Assembly: GCA_002869605.1 (NCBI GenBank)
Contig: PKUI01000154.1
Coordinates: forward strand, 1-31,350
Origin: Desulfuromonas sp.
GTDB lineage: Bacteria; Desulfobacterota; Desulfuromonadia; Desulfuromonadales; SZUA-401
Direction: 5' to 3'
DNA length: 31,350 nt
A program made the translations under genes and the position numbers. This document shows positions 8,684-17,177 of the stretch, piece by piece. Position 1 is the first letter of the stretch. Each line of letters starts with the position of its first letter. Below the pieces are notes generated by a model. That model was not told the origin of the DNA. It saw nothing but the letters and a program-made list of their open reading frames with translations, and did not search any database.

Positions 8684-9116
8684 GCCGGGGGTGCCCGGCA
8701 GTACCATACTTTTCTTTGATGGCAAAGAAAAGTATGCAAAAGAAAGCCACCCCGAACTCCGTCACCCGACGATCGGGTGCCCTCGCTGGCCAGAAGTTTT
8801 AATCCTGCCGTCGACCATATCGCCAAACGTCAGGATTAAAATTCCGGCACTCGGTGACTGCGCATGGGGCCCCTTTCAGGCCATGGAACAGTCAAAGGCT
8901 TTCCTTCACCCCGTGTGACGCCGCCGGAGTAGTGACGGCTCACGCCGAAACAGGCCGTAGAGTTGAGCGAAGCGAATGGCGAAGGCCCGGCGGGAACCGT
9001 CGCTGCGGAGGGAATCCGCCACTTTGTGGCGGGCAAGGATCCCGGGCGCATTTCTTTGCTCACTTTCTTTGGGCGAGCAAAGAAAGTGAGGCGTCGTCAG
9101 GGGGCGCAACCCCTGG
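8684..9116 (+). repeat. Dispersed hairpin-bounded element, copy B (about 433 bp, forward)
   Basis: Same element as copy A, lying between the divergent genes tex and the M48 lipoprotein. Its first hairpin (8705-8736) begins CATAC and ends GTATG, where other copies have CTTAC...GTAAG. Its second hairpin (9059-9090) begins CTCAC and ends GTGAG. Both changes keep pairing. The far edge carries the palindrome CAGGGGGCGCAACCCCTG instead of the GCCGGG type. An in-frame TAG directly after GTGACGCCGCCGGAG stops the reading frame that is open in copy A. Confidence 0.9.
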
Positions 9117-9260
9117 TTTTGATCCGCCCCTGGAACTCCCGGTTGAATCAACCTTTCCGGCGTGCGGATGGATCCGCCCAATGCACTTCCCACTTGCCAC
9201 AGCGAACGCGACTGGTAAGGTGTCAATACAATAGATTCTGCGTCCAGAAAGGAGCCTTCC

Positions 9261-10016
9261 ATGACGCGTTTACAACTTTCGGCCCTGCTCCTGTGTCTCA
9301 TCGTCCTCTCCGGCTGCGCCGCAGGCGGCGGCTTCGACACCGGCAAGGCCCTGAGCATCGGCGCCGGAGCCCTGCAGGCTTCGCTGCTCGACGAAGCGAG
9401 CGTGCAGCAGGCAGCTACGCTCTCAGCCCAGGAGATGGACAGTCAGAACCAGGTCGCTCCTGCAGCGAACCCTCACACCAGGCGCCTTATGCAAATCACC
9501 TCAGGGCTCGCCAACTACGACGGGCTGAACCTTAACTTCAAGGTCTACCTCTCCGATACGGTCAACGCTTTCGCCATGGCCGACGGCACGGTGCGGGTCT
9601 ACTCGGGGCTGCTCGAGCTGATGCCTGACGATCAGGTGCTGGCGGTCATAGGTCACGAGATCGGCCACGTCAAGCTCAAGCACAGTTACCGGCAGATGCG
9701 CGAGGTGCTGATAACCAACGTCGCCTTCGATGCCGCCGGGGCGGTGAGTGAGACCATCGGCGCGCTGACCTCTTCGCAGCTCGGCGCCCTGGGCAAGACA
9801 GCAATTTCGGCGCACTTCTCACAGGGAGACGAGCTCGAAGCGGACGCCTACGCGGTGCGAGCTCTCAAGCAGATGGGCAAGGATCCTTACGCCATGCAGC
9901 GTTCCATCGAAACCCTGCAGCAACAGGGAGGCTCAGGCGGCGGTTTTCTCAGCTCCCATCCGTCGAACCAGGACCGGATCAAAAAGATCAAGGCGGAGAT
10001 TGAAAAACTGAACTAG
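9261..10016 (+). CDS. M48 family metalloprotease, LoiP-like lipoprotein
   Basis: This is a zinc metalloprotease of the cell envelope. The 251-residue product starts with a lipoprotein signal peptide whose lipobox LSGC ends at Cys19, so the mature protein should be lipid-anchored facing the periplasm. The catalytic HEIGH is at residues 132-136 (context VIGHEIGHVKLKH) and the likely third zinc ligand is Glu191 in ELEADAYA. A conserved NAFAMADGTVRVYSGL block precedes the active site, as in LoiP/BepA relatives. There are no TPR repeats, so LoiP/YcaL-like is a better match than BepA. AAAGGAG precedes the ATG at 9261. It is a single-gene unit; repeat copy B lies upstream and a short hairpin immediately downstream. 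Role in envelope protein quality control is inferred from the family. Confidence 0.88.
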   Translation: MTRLQLSALLLCLIVLSGCAAGGGFDTGKALSIGAGALQASLLDEASVQQAATLSAQEMDSQNQVAPAANPHTRRLMQITSGLANYDGLNLNFKVYLSDTVNAFAMADGTVRVYSGLLELMPDDQVLAVIGHEIGHVKLKHSYRQMREVLITNVAFDAAGAVSETIGALTSSQLGALGKTAISAHFSQGDELEADAYAVRALKQMGKDPYAMQRSIETLQQQGGSGGGFLSSHPSNQDRIKKIKAEIEKLN

Positions 10017-10035
10017 AGGGGCGTTCTCGCCCCTC
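10016..10035 (+). terminator. Short hairpin at the end of the M48 lipoprotein gene
   Basis: An 8-bp GC-rich stem (GAGGGGCG/CGCCCCTC) with a TTCT loop begins on the last base of the stop codon. The following sequence (AGATTATGAG) has little T-tract, so termination may be weak or rely on other factors. Confidence 0.5.
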
Positions 10036-10075
10036 AGATTATGAGCAAAACCCAGAGCACAAAATCGGTGCCGCA

Positions 10076-10099
10076 CGCAAAGCCGCAAAGATCGCAAAG
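10076..10099 (+). repeat. Three tandem CGCAAAG heptamers
   Basis: CGCAAAG occurs at 10076, 10084 and 10093. About 35-50 nt later a partly complementary run (CTTTACGGCTTCG) appears, so the region may fold into an imperfect hairpin. Between here and 10302 the gap is AT-rich with no gene I can support. Confidence 0.5.
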
Positions 10100-10302
10100 A
10101 GACCCTAACCCCGAAGACTTGACACCTTGCTTTTGCGCCTTTACGGCTTCGTCTCGTGGAACCTACTTTTGGTGCGTGAGAAAAAGATTTTTGATTCTTT
10201 TGAATTTTTGATTGAGGTCACATTTTTCAGTATGACGTTGTCAGAACTCTGAAGGGTACACCCCTTACACCCTCCATTGTCCACACGCAACGCCCACCTC
10301 CA

Positions 10303-10421
10303 GGCCGATCAAACGTGTTCAGATGCCAGGCGTCTGCTGTGTGAGAAGCGAGGCGTAGCGGAAGCTACATCGCAGCGACGAACACGAAGGCAACGCCGCA
10401 GATGGTCGCGTTTCATCGGCC
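10303..10421 (-). repeat. 119-bp inverted-repeat element downstream of the ABC exporter
   Basis: The ends are GGCCGATCAAACG (10303-10315) and CGTTTCATCGGCC (10409-10421), complementary at 12 of 13 positions. The interior contains an imperfect long hairpin capped by GTAGC-GGAA-GCTAC. It begins 2 bp beyond the stop codon of the exporter, so it could act as its 3' end, or be a small mobile repeat; its sequence is unrelated to the five-copy element. Confidence 0.65.
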
Positions 10422-10423
10422 GT

Positions 10424-12265
10424 TCAACGATACCCCCTGGCCTGCAGCGAAAACAGATGCGCGTACTGACCGCCCCTGTCCATCAACTCGGCATGCGTGC
10501 CCCGCTCCACCACCTGCCCCTTGTCGATCACCACGATCTGGTCGGCCATACGCACCGTTGAGAAACGGTGCGAAATCAAGATCGTCATCTTTCCGGAACT
10601 CAACTCGCGGAAGTGTTCGAAGACCGTAGCCTCGGCGGCGGCGTCCATGGTCGCGGTCGGCTCGTCAAGCACCAGGATATCGGCGCGGCTACGCATAAAA
10701 GCACGGGACAGGGCGATCTTCTGCCACTGCCCGCCGGAGAGCTCGCGCCCCCCCTTGAACCACTTGCCAAGCTGAGTGTCGTACTGCGCGGGGAGCTTGG
10801 CGATAAACTCCTCGGACATCCCCTTGACCGCCGCTTCCTGCCAGCGCTCGCGATCGTCGAAGTGGGTGACATCTCCGGCGCCGATGTTCTCACCGACCAG
10901 GAACTGGTAGCGACCGAAGTCCTGGAAGATCACTCCGATGCGCTGGCGCAGCGCCTCGCTCTCCCAGCGCTGCAGGTCGAGCCCATCGAGCAATATGCGC
11001 CCGGCGTCCGGCACGTAGAGCCGGGTGAGCAGCTTGATCAGGGTGGTTTTCCCCGAGCCGTTCTCACCAACCAGTGCGAGGCTCTCGCCCGGTTTGAGGT
11101 GCAGGCTCACCTCCTTGAGGGCTGGCTCCTCGCTGCCGGGGTAGCTGAATCGGACCTCTTCGAATCGCACCCCGTCGCCCGGGTGCGGCCCCTGCTGTAG
11201 CTCCCCGCCCCCTTCCGGGACCGGTTGTTCGAGGTACTCGTAGAGATTGGAGAGGTAGAGGTTGTCTTCGTACATACCGCTGATCGCCGAGAGGCTCGCC
11301 GAGACCGCCGACTGTCCCTGCTTGAACAGCATCAGGTACATGGTCATCTGACCGAGGGTGATGGTGCCGATGATCGCCGCGTAGGCGATCCAGGCGTAGG
11401 CACCGTAGAAGGCGGCGGTACCGAGCAGACCGAGCACGAACCCCCAGCTGTCGCGACGCAGGGTCAGGCGCCGGTCCTCGGCAAAGAGCTTGGCGAAGAT
11501 TGCCCGGTAGCGCTCGAGCAGCTTCGGCCCGAGGCGGAACAGCTTGACCTCCTTGGCGTAATCCTCGCGCGCCAGTACCGTTTCCAGGTACATCTGCATG
11601 CGGGTCTCGGGGGAACGCCAGCGGAACAGGCGGAACTTGTCGCCGGAGAACTTGGCCTCGGCGAGAAACTCGGGGATGCCGCCGCAGATCAGGATCGCCA
11701 CCGTCCAGGGCGAGAACTGCACCAGCAACACGCCGTAGCTGACCAGGGAGATGCCATTCTGCACCAGGCCGAAGGTACGGGTTACCAGCGACAGCGGACG
11801 GGTCGAGGCCTCGCGCCGCGCACGGGTGAGCTTGTCGTAGAACTCGGAGTCTTCGAAGTGCGCAAGCTTGAGGGTCAGCGCCTTCTCGAGGATCATCAGG
11901 TTGATACGCTGCCCCATCAGCGCCCGCAATAGCGCCTGGCAGGTGGCGATGCCGCGCTGGCTGCCGGCGATCAGCGCCACCACCGCAGCCTCGGCAGCGA
12001 CGAACCACATCACCGGCGCAAGCTCGGTATGACCGGTTTCGCGATGCAGCCCCATGGCCGCGACCACCCCATCGACGATCAGCTGGCCGATCCAGGCCAC
12101 CGCCGCCGGCAGCACACCCGCGACCAGGGTCAACAGCGCAAAGATCAACGCCAGGCGTGCACTGGTGCTCCAGACCAGCTCCAGCGCCCGACGGCTGTAG
12201 CGAAACACGTCGAACAGCTGTCGCGGTGGCGGGTTGGTGTCGCTCGGCAAGGGTGGATATTTCAC
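10424..12265 (-). CDS. ABC transporter, fused membrane and ATP-binding domains (exporter type)
   Basis: This 613-residue half-transporter has an N-terminal membrane domain of about 330 residues; helices are visible near ARLALIFALLTLVAGVLPAA and, later, TAAFYGAYAWIAYAAIIGTI. A C-terminal ATPase follows. Walker A is GENGSGKTT (residues 400-408), the signature is ELSGGQWQKIALSRAF, and Walker B with catalytic Glu is LVLDEP (Asp534, Glu535), followed by an H-loop in ISHRFSTVR. All catalytic residues are present, so it should act as a homodimer exporting an unknown substrate. No peptide-cleaving C39 domain and no adjacent substrate gene are seen. The ATG at 12265 has AGGA upstream. It stands alone, followed by an inverted-repeat element. 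Confidence 0.9.
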   Translation of the reverse strand: MKYPPLPSDTNPPPRQLFDVFRYSRRALELVWSTSARLALIFALLTLVAGVLPAAVAWIGQLIVDGVVAAMGLHRETGHTELAPVMWFVAAEAAVVALIAGSQRGIATCQALLRALMGQRINLMILEKALTLKLAHFEDSEFYDKLTRARREASTRPLSLVTRTFGLVQNGISLVSYGVLLVQFSPWTVAILICGGIPEFLAEAKFSGDKFRLFRWRSPETRMQMYLETVLAREDYAKEVKLFRLGPKLLERYRAIFAKLFAEDRRLTLRRDSWGFVLGLLGTAAFYGAYAWIAYAAIIGTITLGQMTMYLMLFKQGQSAVSASLSAISGMYEDNLYLSNLYEYLEQPVPEGGGELQQGPHPGDGVRFEEVRFSYPGSEEPALKEVSLHLKPGESLALVGENGSGKTTLIKLLTRLYVPDAGRILLDGLDLQRWESEALRQRIGVIFQDFGRYQFLVGENIGAGDVTHFDDRERWQEAAVKGMSEEFIAKLPAQYDTQLGKWFKGGRELSGGQWQKIALSRAFMRSRADILVLDEPTATMDAAAEATVFEHFRELSSGKMTILISHRFSTVRMADQIVVIDKGQVVERGTHAELMDRGGQYAHLFSLQARGYR

Positions 12266-12303
12266 GTGGGATCCTGTCTCAGTGAGATTTGCGAGTAATG
12301 ATC

Positions 12304-12309
12304 ATTTTA
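12304..12309 (-). promoter_or_regulatory. Predicted extended -10 element for the ABC exporter
   Basis: On the minus strand GGATGCTAAAAT gives a TAAAAT -10 with an upstream TGn. A TTGCAG lies only 15 nt further upstream, too close for an ideal -35. The site is 39 bp before the start codon, inside the short gap after the methyltransferase gene. Confidence 0.4.
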
Positions 12310-12334
12310 GCATCCGGGGGCACGCTGCAAACCG

Positions 12335-13234
12335 CTATGCAACCCGGTAATGGTGTAACGACAGACCGGCGTCGGAATCGACTTCGGGGAAATCGTCACC
12401 GGGAAGCAGGCGCCCGATCAGCTCGGCGCCTGGCAATTGCACGGCAAACAGTCCATCGAGGTAGGCCGGGCCGAGGGTCGGCGCATTGTGGCAAGCGAGA
12501 ATTTCACCGCCGGGAGCGACCAGGCCCGGGAGGCTGCGCACCAGCTTCGGCCAGTGACGCTCGGCGGTGAAGCTGTTACCTTGCGACGCGGGGGGGTCGC
12601 AGATCACCAGGTCGAAGGGGCCGAGCTTGCGCAGCTTGCTGCGACTACGGAAAAACTCGAGCGCCAGAAAACTCGCCCTGCGCGTATCGAGCTCGTTGAG
12701 TCGATGGTTGAGTTTGCCCAGTTCCAGGGCGCCGCGGTTCATGTCGAGATTCACCACCTGCTCCGCGCCGCCGGCGAGCGCCGCCACCGAGAAACTGCAG
12801 CTGTAGGAGAACAGGTTCAGCACCTTCTTGCCAGCCGCGCGTTCGCGCACCAGCTGCCGGCCGACCGCCATATCGGGAAAAAAACCGACGTTCTGCGCCT
12901 CGCCGAGGCGCAGCCGGAAACGCAACCCCGCCTCGAGCGCGTCGAGCTCCTCCGGAAGCACACCGTACAGCAGGCGGCTCGGGGCGTTCTTGCGGAAACG
13001 CTCCTGCAGCAGGATCGCCTGCGGCGGCTGCGGCAACCCGAGCAGGAGCTCAACCAGCCCCTCAAGCCACGCCGCCTCCCGTTCACGATAGAGCATCACC
13101 ATCACCAGCGGCGGATAAGCATCGATCACAAGATCCGCGTAGCCGGGAAAGCAGTGACCGCGGCCGTGGAACAGGCGGCGGGCGTTCTCCCCTTCCGGGA
13201 GGTGACGGCGTATTTCATCAAGGAGGGTTTGCAT
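12335..13234 (-). CDS. Class I SAM-dependent methyltransferase, RlmI/RlmK-type
   Basis: This is a probable rRNA methyltransferase of about 299 residues. An N-terminal half with RFRKNAPSRLLYGVLPEEL and EAQNVGFFPDM resembles the region that precedes the catalytic domain in RlmI/RlmK-type enzymes. The SAM-binding motif follows (KVLNLFSYSCSFSVAALAGG), then acidic NLDMNR and the catalytic-site motif DLVICDPPAS. The order and spacing match this superfamily; the exact target base cannot be told from sequence. The open frame extends to a TTG at 13285, but I prefer the ATG at 13234, where the sequence becomes family-like (MQTLLDEIRRHL). Neither start has a clear ribosome-binding site. Confidence 0.78.
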   Translation of the reverse strand: MQTLLDEIRRHLPEGENARRLFHGRGHCFPGYADLVIDAYPPLVMVMLYREREAAWLEGLVELLLGLPQPPQAILLQERFRKNAPSRLLYGVLPEELDALEAGLRFRLRLGEAQNVGFFPDMAVGRQLVRERAAGKKVLNLFSYSCSFSVAALAGGAEQVVNLDMNRGALELGKLNHRLNELDTRRASFLALEFFRSRSKLRKLGPFDLVICDPPASQGNSFTAERHWPKLVRSLPGLVAPGGEILACHNAPTLGPAYLDGLFAVQLPGAELIGRLLPGDDFPEVDSDAGLSLHHYRVA

Positions 13235-13338
13235 GGGGAGGGATTGTGGCAGAAAGATGCGTCCTTGACCAGATGAAAGGGGCAAAACAGCTTCACCATC
13301 TGCCGAGCAAAATCGGCACAGCCCCTCGAAACCTCATT

Positions 13339-13773
13339 CGCGGGGTTGCGGCCCCGCACGCCGCCTTACTCTTTTGTGACGCCCCAAAAGAGTAAGCAGA
13401 AAAGGGCACCCGACCTCCTTGCCCGCCACAAATCAGCGGGTGCCCTGCGCAGCAACGCTCCCCACCGGGCCTTCGCCATTCGCTAACGCTCAACTCTTCG
13501 GCCTCTTTCGGCGTGAAGCGTCGCCGCTCCGGCTGCGTCACACGGGAGAAGGAGAAAACCTTTGATTGTTCCATGGCCTTTACGGGGCCCCGTGCGCAGT
13601 CACCGAGTGCCGGGATTTTAATCTTGCCGTCTGGCGAGCACGCGAGCCGGCTGGATTAAAACTTCCGGACAGCGAGGGCACACGATCGTGGGTGACGGAG
13701 TTCGGGGGGCCTTCTTTTGCTTACTTTTCTTGGGCAAGCAAGAAAAGTAAGGCGCTGCCGGGCGCCCCCGGCG
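13339..13773 (-). repeat. Dispersed hairpin-bounded element, copy C (about 435 bp, reverse)
   Basis: Same element in the opposite orientation, in the gap between the divergent methyltransferase and ychJ genes. Its hairpins lie at 13365-13396 (stem CTTACTCTTTTG) and 13720-13751; the latter is identical, when reverse-complemented, to the first hairpin of copy A. A one-base insertion relative to copy A (GAGCGTTAGCG versus GAGCGCAGCG) breaks the reading frame seen in other copies. The rest of 13235-13877 holds only the ychJ promoter. Confidence 0.9.
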
Positions 13774-13812
13774 ACATTGGTTTAGAATTACGCCCCCCCT
13801 CATCTCTCACTC

Positions 13813-13841
13813 TTGACACCCACCGCCCCTGCGACTAGACT
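13813..13841 (+). promoter_or_regulatory. Predicted sigma-70 promoter for ychJ and the downstream genes
   Basis: TTGACA (13813-13818) and TAGACT (13836-13841) are spaced by 17 nt. The predicted start near 13848 leaves a leader of about 30 nt before the ychJ ribosome-binding site. The promoter lies just outside repeat copy C. Confidence 0.65.
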
Positions 13842-13877
13842 CGGGCGACTTTGCGACACCATTCAGGGAGAAGGACT

Positions 13878-14357
13878 ATGACCAGCTGTCCATGCGGAAG
13901 CGGCAACGAATACAGCGTCTGCTGCGAGCCGATTATCAAGGGAAAGAAAAAAGCGGAAACTGCCGAACAATTGATGCGCGCGCGTTACAGCGCTTTCGAA
14001 AAGGTGGAGATCGACTTCATCCACGACAGCAACCACCCCGACCACCGCTCGGACTTCGACCCCAAGACGACCCGCTCCTGGGCGGAGAATTCGGAGTGGC
14101 ACGGGCTGACCATCCTCGACACGCTCGATGGCGGCGCCAAGGACGACACGGGCGAAGTAGAATTCATCGCCAAGTACCGCGACAAGAGCGGCATCCGCAG
14201 CTACCATGAGCGCGCGCAGTTCGTAAAACAGAAGAAAGCGTGGTACTTCACTGAAGGCGAGATGGTCAAGGGCGCCCCGATCACCTCGAACAAGGTGGGA
14301 CGCAACGACCCCTGCCCGTGCGGCAGCGGCAAAAAATACAAGAAGTGCTGCGCCTGA
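13878..14357 (+). CDS. ychJ: YchJ family protein with two SEC-C zinc motifs
   Basis: This 159-residue cytoplasmic protein has a SEC-C-type cysteine motif at each end. The N-terminal one is [13 protein letters not shown] (residues 4-16); the C-terminal one is [17 protein letters not shown], ending one residue before the stop. Such motifs bind zinc, as in the tail of SecA. The middle ([20 protein letters not shown], then [10 protein letters not shown] and [16 protein letters not shown]) is the NTF2-like core of the YchJ/UPF0225 family. Full length. AAGGA precedes the ATG at 13878; an upstream in-frame ATG at 13851 lacks one. It is followed after 10 bp by an acetyltransferase gene. The biochemical role of YchJ is not established. 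Confidence 0.9.
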   Translation: MTSCPCGSGNEYSVCCEPIIKGKKKAETAEQLMRARYSAFEKVEIDFIHDSNHPDHRSDFDPKTTRSWAENSEWHGLTILDTLDGGAKDDTGEVEFIAKYRDKSGIRSYHERAQFVKQKKAWYFTEGEMVKGAPITSNKVGRNDPCPCGSGKKYKKCCA

Positions 14358-14367
14358 GCACGCGACG

Positions 14368-14883
14368 ATGAAAATCCGCAAGGTCGAAGCCGAGCACCAC
14401 GCCCGGGTCTATGCCCTGCTCAAGAGCGCCTTCCCTGGCAGCAACTACGAGGCGAACCTGGTGCGGCTGTTTCATACCCGCCAGACCCCGGTTCACGAGT
14501 GGGCCTGCATCCAGAGCGGCAAGGTAATCGCCTACCTCGCCTTCTCCAACGCCTACCGCGGCAAGGAAGTATGCGGCCTGCACCTGGCACCGATAGCGGT
14601 GGCGCCCGAATGGCAGCTACAGGGGATCGGCAGCCAGCTGCTCCGTTTCGCCCTGCGCCAGGAAGAGATTAAACAGGAAACCCTGTTCGTGCTCGGCGAA
14701 CCGGCCTACTACCGGCAGTTCGGCTTCACCTCCACCGACAGTCCGACATGTCCCTATGATCCCGACAACCGCCACTTCCTGAGCCTGCGTAACGACAGCC
14801 ACGACAGCTTCACCGTCGGCTATGCCCCGGAGTTCCAGAGCGCCGGCAAGCCAAGAGCGAGCCGTGGTAAACGTCGACGCTGA
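14368..14883 (+). CDS. GNAT family N-acetyltransferase, YhbS-like
   Basis: This is a 171-residue cytoplasmic acyl-CoA-dependent acetyltransferase of unknown substrate. The acetyl-CoA-binding motif is in IAVAPEWQLQGIGSQLL (the QxxGIG pyrophosphate loop), and the later FVLGEPAYYRQFGF is a hallmark of the YhbS group. The end is unusually basic (SRGKRRR), which might contact nucleic acid or ribosomes; that is speculation. The ATG at 14368 lies 10 bp after ychJ, without a strong ribosome-binding site, so coupling to ychJ translation is likely. A GreA/GreB-like gene follows 14 bp downstream. Confidence 0.82.
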   Translation: MKIRKVEAEHHARVYALLKSAFPGSNYEANLVRLFHTRQTPVHEWACIQSGKVIAYLAFSNAYRGKEVCGLHLAPIAVAPEWQLQGIGSQLLRFALRQEEIKQETLFVLGEPAYYRQFGFTSTDSPTCPYDPDNRHFLSLRNDSHDSFTVGYAPEFQSAGKPRASRGKRRR

Positions 14884-14897
14884 TTGTTGCCTTTCAG

Positions 14898-15380
14898 ATG
14901 AACAAACAGCTCCTGCTCCAACAGATTATCGCCACCCTCGAAGCTGACCTCGTGCTGTTTTCAGCCGCCGCAAAGGCCGCACACCAGGCCGCCACCCACG
15001 AGCAGTGCCAGCCCGACAACAAGTACGACACCACCGCCCTGGAAGCCTCCTACGTGGCCCAGGGCCAGGCGAACCGGGCCGCCGAAATCCGTGGGGCGCT
15101 GGATTGCTACCGAAGTCTTGAGTTGCAGGAGTTCGACGATACCACCCCGGTGCGTCTCACCGCGCTGGTAACGCTCGAAGATACAGATGGGGATACGCGC
15201 CGGGTATTTCTTGGCCCCGAAGCCGGTGGGATGAAGATAGATTTTAAAGGGGAGCGCTGCGTGGTGGTTACGCCCGAAGCACCGCTCGGGAGAGCCCTGC
15301 TCGGCAAGCTGTGCGATGATGAAGTCGAGATCGGTGCAGGGAAGTCCCGCAGCACGTATCTGCTGACCGAGGTCATCTGA
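14898..15380 (+). CDS. GreA/GreB family transcription elongation factor-like protein
   Basis: Gre factors enter the RNA polymerase secondary channel and stimulate cleavage of backtracked transcripts. This 160-residue protein has a helical N-terminal part (about residues 1-75, KYDTTALEASYVAQGQANRA) and a C-terminal FKBP-like domain ending VVTPEAPLGRALLGKLCDDE, the pattern by which the GreA/GreB C-terminal domain is recognised. The helical part lacks the obvious paired acidic tip of true GreA/GreB, so it may be a Gre-like polymerase-binding protein of different activity. It closes a three-gene run from ychJ and converges with the histidine kinase, the stop codons being only 3 bp apart. Confidence 0.75.
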   Translation: MNKQLLLQQIIATLEADLVLFSAAAKAAHQAATHEQCQPDNKYDTTALEASYVAQGQANRAAEIRGALDCYRSLELQEFDDTTPVRLTALVTLEDTDGDTRRVFLGPEAGGMKIDFKGERCVVVTPEAPLGRALLGKLCDDEVEIGAGKSRSTYLLTEVI

Positions 15381-15383
15381 AAA

Positions 15384-16745
15384 CTAGCCTGTCAGCGGGA
15401 GTTCGAAGCTGACCGTGGTCCCCTCCCCGAGGGTGCTTTCCACCGTCACCTGCCCCTGGTGAGCCTCGATGATTTCCTTGACGATCGCCATGCCGATCCC
15501 GAACCCCGAAGGGCTGGAATCTGAGGCGTCGACTCTGTAGAAACGCTCAAACATCCGCTCGCGCTGCTCCTCGCTCATACCGATCCCCTGATCTCTCACC
15601 ATGAATCGATAGTTCTCACCACTCAGTTCGCCCTGCACCGCTATGGTACTCCCCAGTTTGGAGTATTTAGCCGCGTTGTTCAGCAGGTTGTCGAACACCT
15701 GACCGATGCGGCCGGGATCGGCCAGCACATGGCTCTCATCCTGCTCCAAAGAAACCTCGACGAGATGCCCGGTGGAGAGTTTTTTCAACAACAGCTCAAC
15801 CTCCTGCAGAAGGTCACACACCGCGCAGGGAACAATTTTCAGCGGCAGCTGACGTCCGGCCTCAATGCGCGACAGGTCAAGCAGGTTGTCGACCATCTAG
15901 GAGAGGTCGTAGCATTTGCGCTGAATGTAACCCAGATATTCCCCGCGCTCGGCATAACCCAGCTCGGGGTTATCGGTCATCAGCTCGGCAAATCCCTGGA
16001 TGGTCGTTAGCGGGGTACGGAACTCGTGCGCTGCCGTGGTGATCAGCTCTGACTTGAGGCGGTCGTTGGCGCGTATCGCCTCTTCTGCCTTGCGCCGCTC
16101 GGTGATGTCGGTGACGATCGAAGCGAAGCCGGTCAGTCGGCCGCGGCCGTCACGCAGATAGTTCCAGTCCACCTGGATGTCAACCGTGCCGCCGGTCTTG
16201 ACCAGGTTACGCGTCACGTACGGGGTCGGTTCGGGCTGTTTCTCCACTAACTCCTGCAGATACTCAACGAGCATCTTTCTCTCATCCTTGTCAGGATACT
16301 TATCCCAGATCGCCGTACCGACCGCCTCGTTGGGGTCGAGACCGAAGATCCTGTCGTAGGCGGGGTTGGTGAAGGTGATGACGCCCCGGGTATCGCTCTC
16401 CTGGATGCCGTGTGGGATGGTTTCGACCAATGCGCGAAAACTCTCCTGGACCTTCTGAAAACTGCGGGCTTCACCCTGCAGCGCCACGATGTAACGATGT
16501 ACCAGCCAGGCCAGCAGCAACGCAGTCGCAGCCACAAAAAACCAGCCTTTGAAGGTCTGTAGCCAGCTCAGCTGCTCGGCATCGGGGAAGAGCCCATACA
16601 GCAGACGGTCGGAGAGAACGATCCACGCCGCAGCCACCACGGCGTAGATCCCGGCCACTTTGAGCGGCGCCTCCCAGGGCCGTCCTCGAAAATCGGTATC
16701 CCCGAGTATGTCAAAGTCAGGTCGTTGCATAAAAGGTCGTCGCAC
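15384..16745 (-). pseudogene. PAS-domain sensor histidine kinase interrupted by one in-frame amber codon
   Basis: Two adjacent open frames, 16745-15897 and 15896-15384, lie in the same frame, separated only by TAG at 15899-15897. Joined, they encode a normal kinase of about 453 residues. It has two membrane helices (about 28-50 and 66-88), a PAS domain (97-220), and HisKA with phospho-acceptor His240 in AAHEFRTPL. The ATPase domain has LLNNAAKYS, DQGIGM and GFGIGMAIVKEI. The stop lies inside HisKA helix 2, directly before MVDNLLDLSRIEAG, where kinases usually read LSxMVDNLLDLSR. A single C-to-T change from CAG would explain it. The second part starts with ATG immediately after the stop, so re-initiation could give a separate ATPase fragment. 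Start is GTG 16745 or ATG 16730. TAG ends several intact genes here. Confidence 0.8.
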
Positions 16746-16811
16746 TCCCAGCTTATGCCTAGAATTTCAAGGCATTCTACACTCTACACAGCCCAATCGA
16801 AAAGTTTTCCA

Positions 16812-17177
16812 TCAATCAGACGGGTACGGATTACGCGGATCGGCCTTGAGGCGCATATCGAGGACGTCAAGCAGCTTGAGGGCCGCCGCCCGGGGCTGGA
16901 GCTTCAACAGTTGCCGTTCCAGCCCTGGCAAACCACCAGGCAGGTTGGCGACCAGGTAGTCGTAGGCATCCTGTGGCTTACGGGCCTGAAGAGCCTCGAG
17001 TTCCGTCAAGGTACGTCGATGAGTGCTCTGCAGGCCATTCTTCACCCCCCAGCTCATCAGCTGGAATACCGGCAAAAGCTCCGGGTCAGGGGGTTCACCC
17101 GCCGCTTTCAGTTTGAGGGCAGCCACCTGGTTCAGGGGGAGCAGGCGTAGCGTATCGAGACCGACGTCCGAACCCAT
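16812..17177 (-). CDS. Hypothetical protein, about 121 residues
   Basis: I do not recognise a family. The protein begins MGSDVGLDTLRLLPLNQVAA, is Leu-rich and probably helical, and has no signal peptide or clear membrane helix. The start ATG at 17177 overlaps the upstream stop as TGATG, with a purine-rich GAGGGAGGG just before it, so it is translationally coupled to the DUF1232-like membrane protein upstream. A TTG one codon earlier is a less likely start. The broken histidine kinase follows downstream after 66 bp on the same strand. Confidence 0.65.
   Translation of the reverse strand: MGSDVGLDTLRLLPLNQVAALKLKAAGEPPDPELLPVFQLMSWGVKNGLQSTHRRTLTELEALQARKPQDAYDYLVANLPGGLPGLERQLLKLQPRAAALKLLDVLDMRLKADPRNPYPSD

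Noticed and set aside
10070..10105. Possible third GEMM riboswitch because ACGCAAAGCC is present
   Set aside because: The other landmarks (GGCAAA before it, GCCGGGTTACC-like segment after it) are missing; CGCAAAG here is part of a tandem heptamer.
15897..15899. Pyrrolysine decoding of the amber codon in the histidine kinase
   Set aside because: TAG ends intact genes at 377-379, 10014-10016 and 29895-29897, no downstream recoding signal was recognised, and a simple nonsense change is sufficient; kept only as a remote option.
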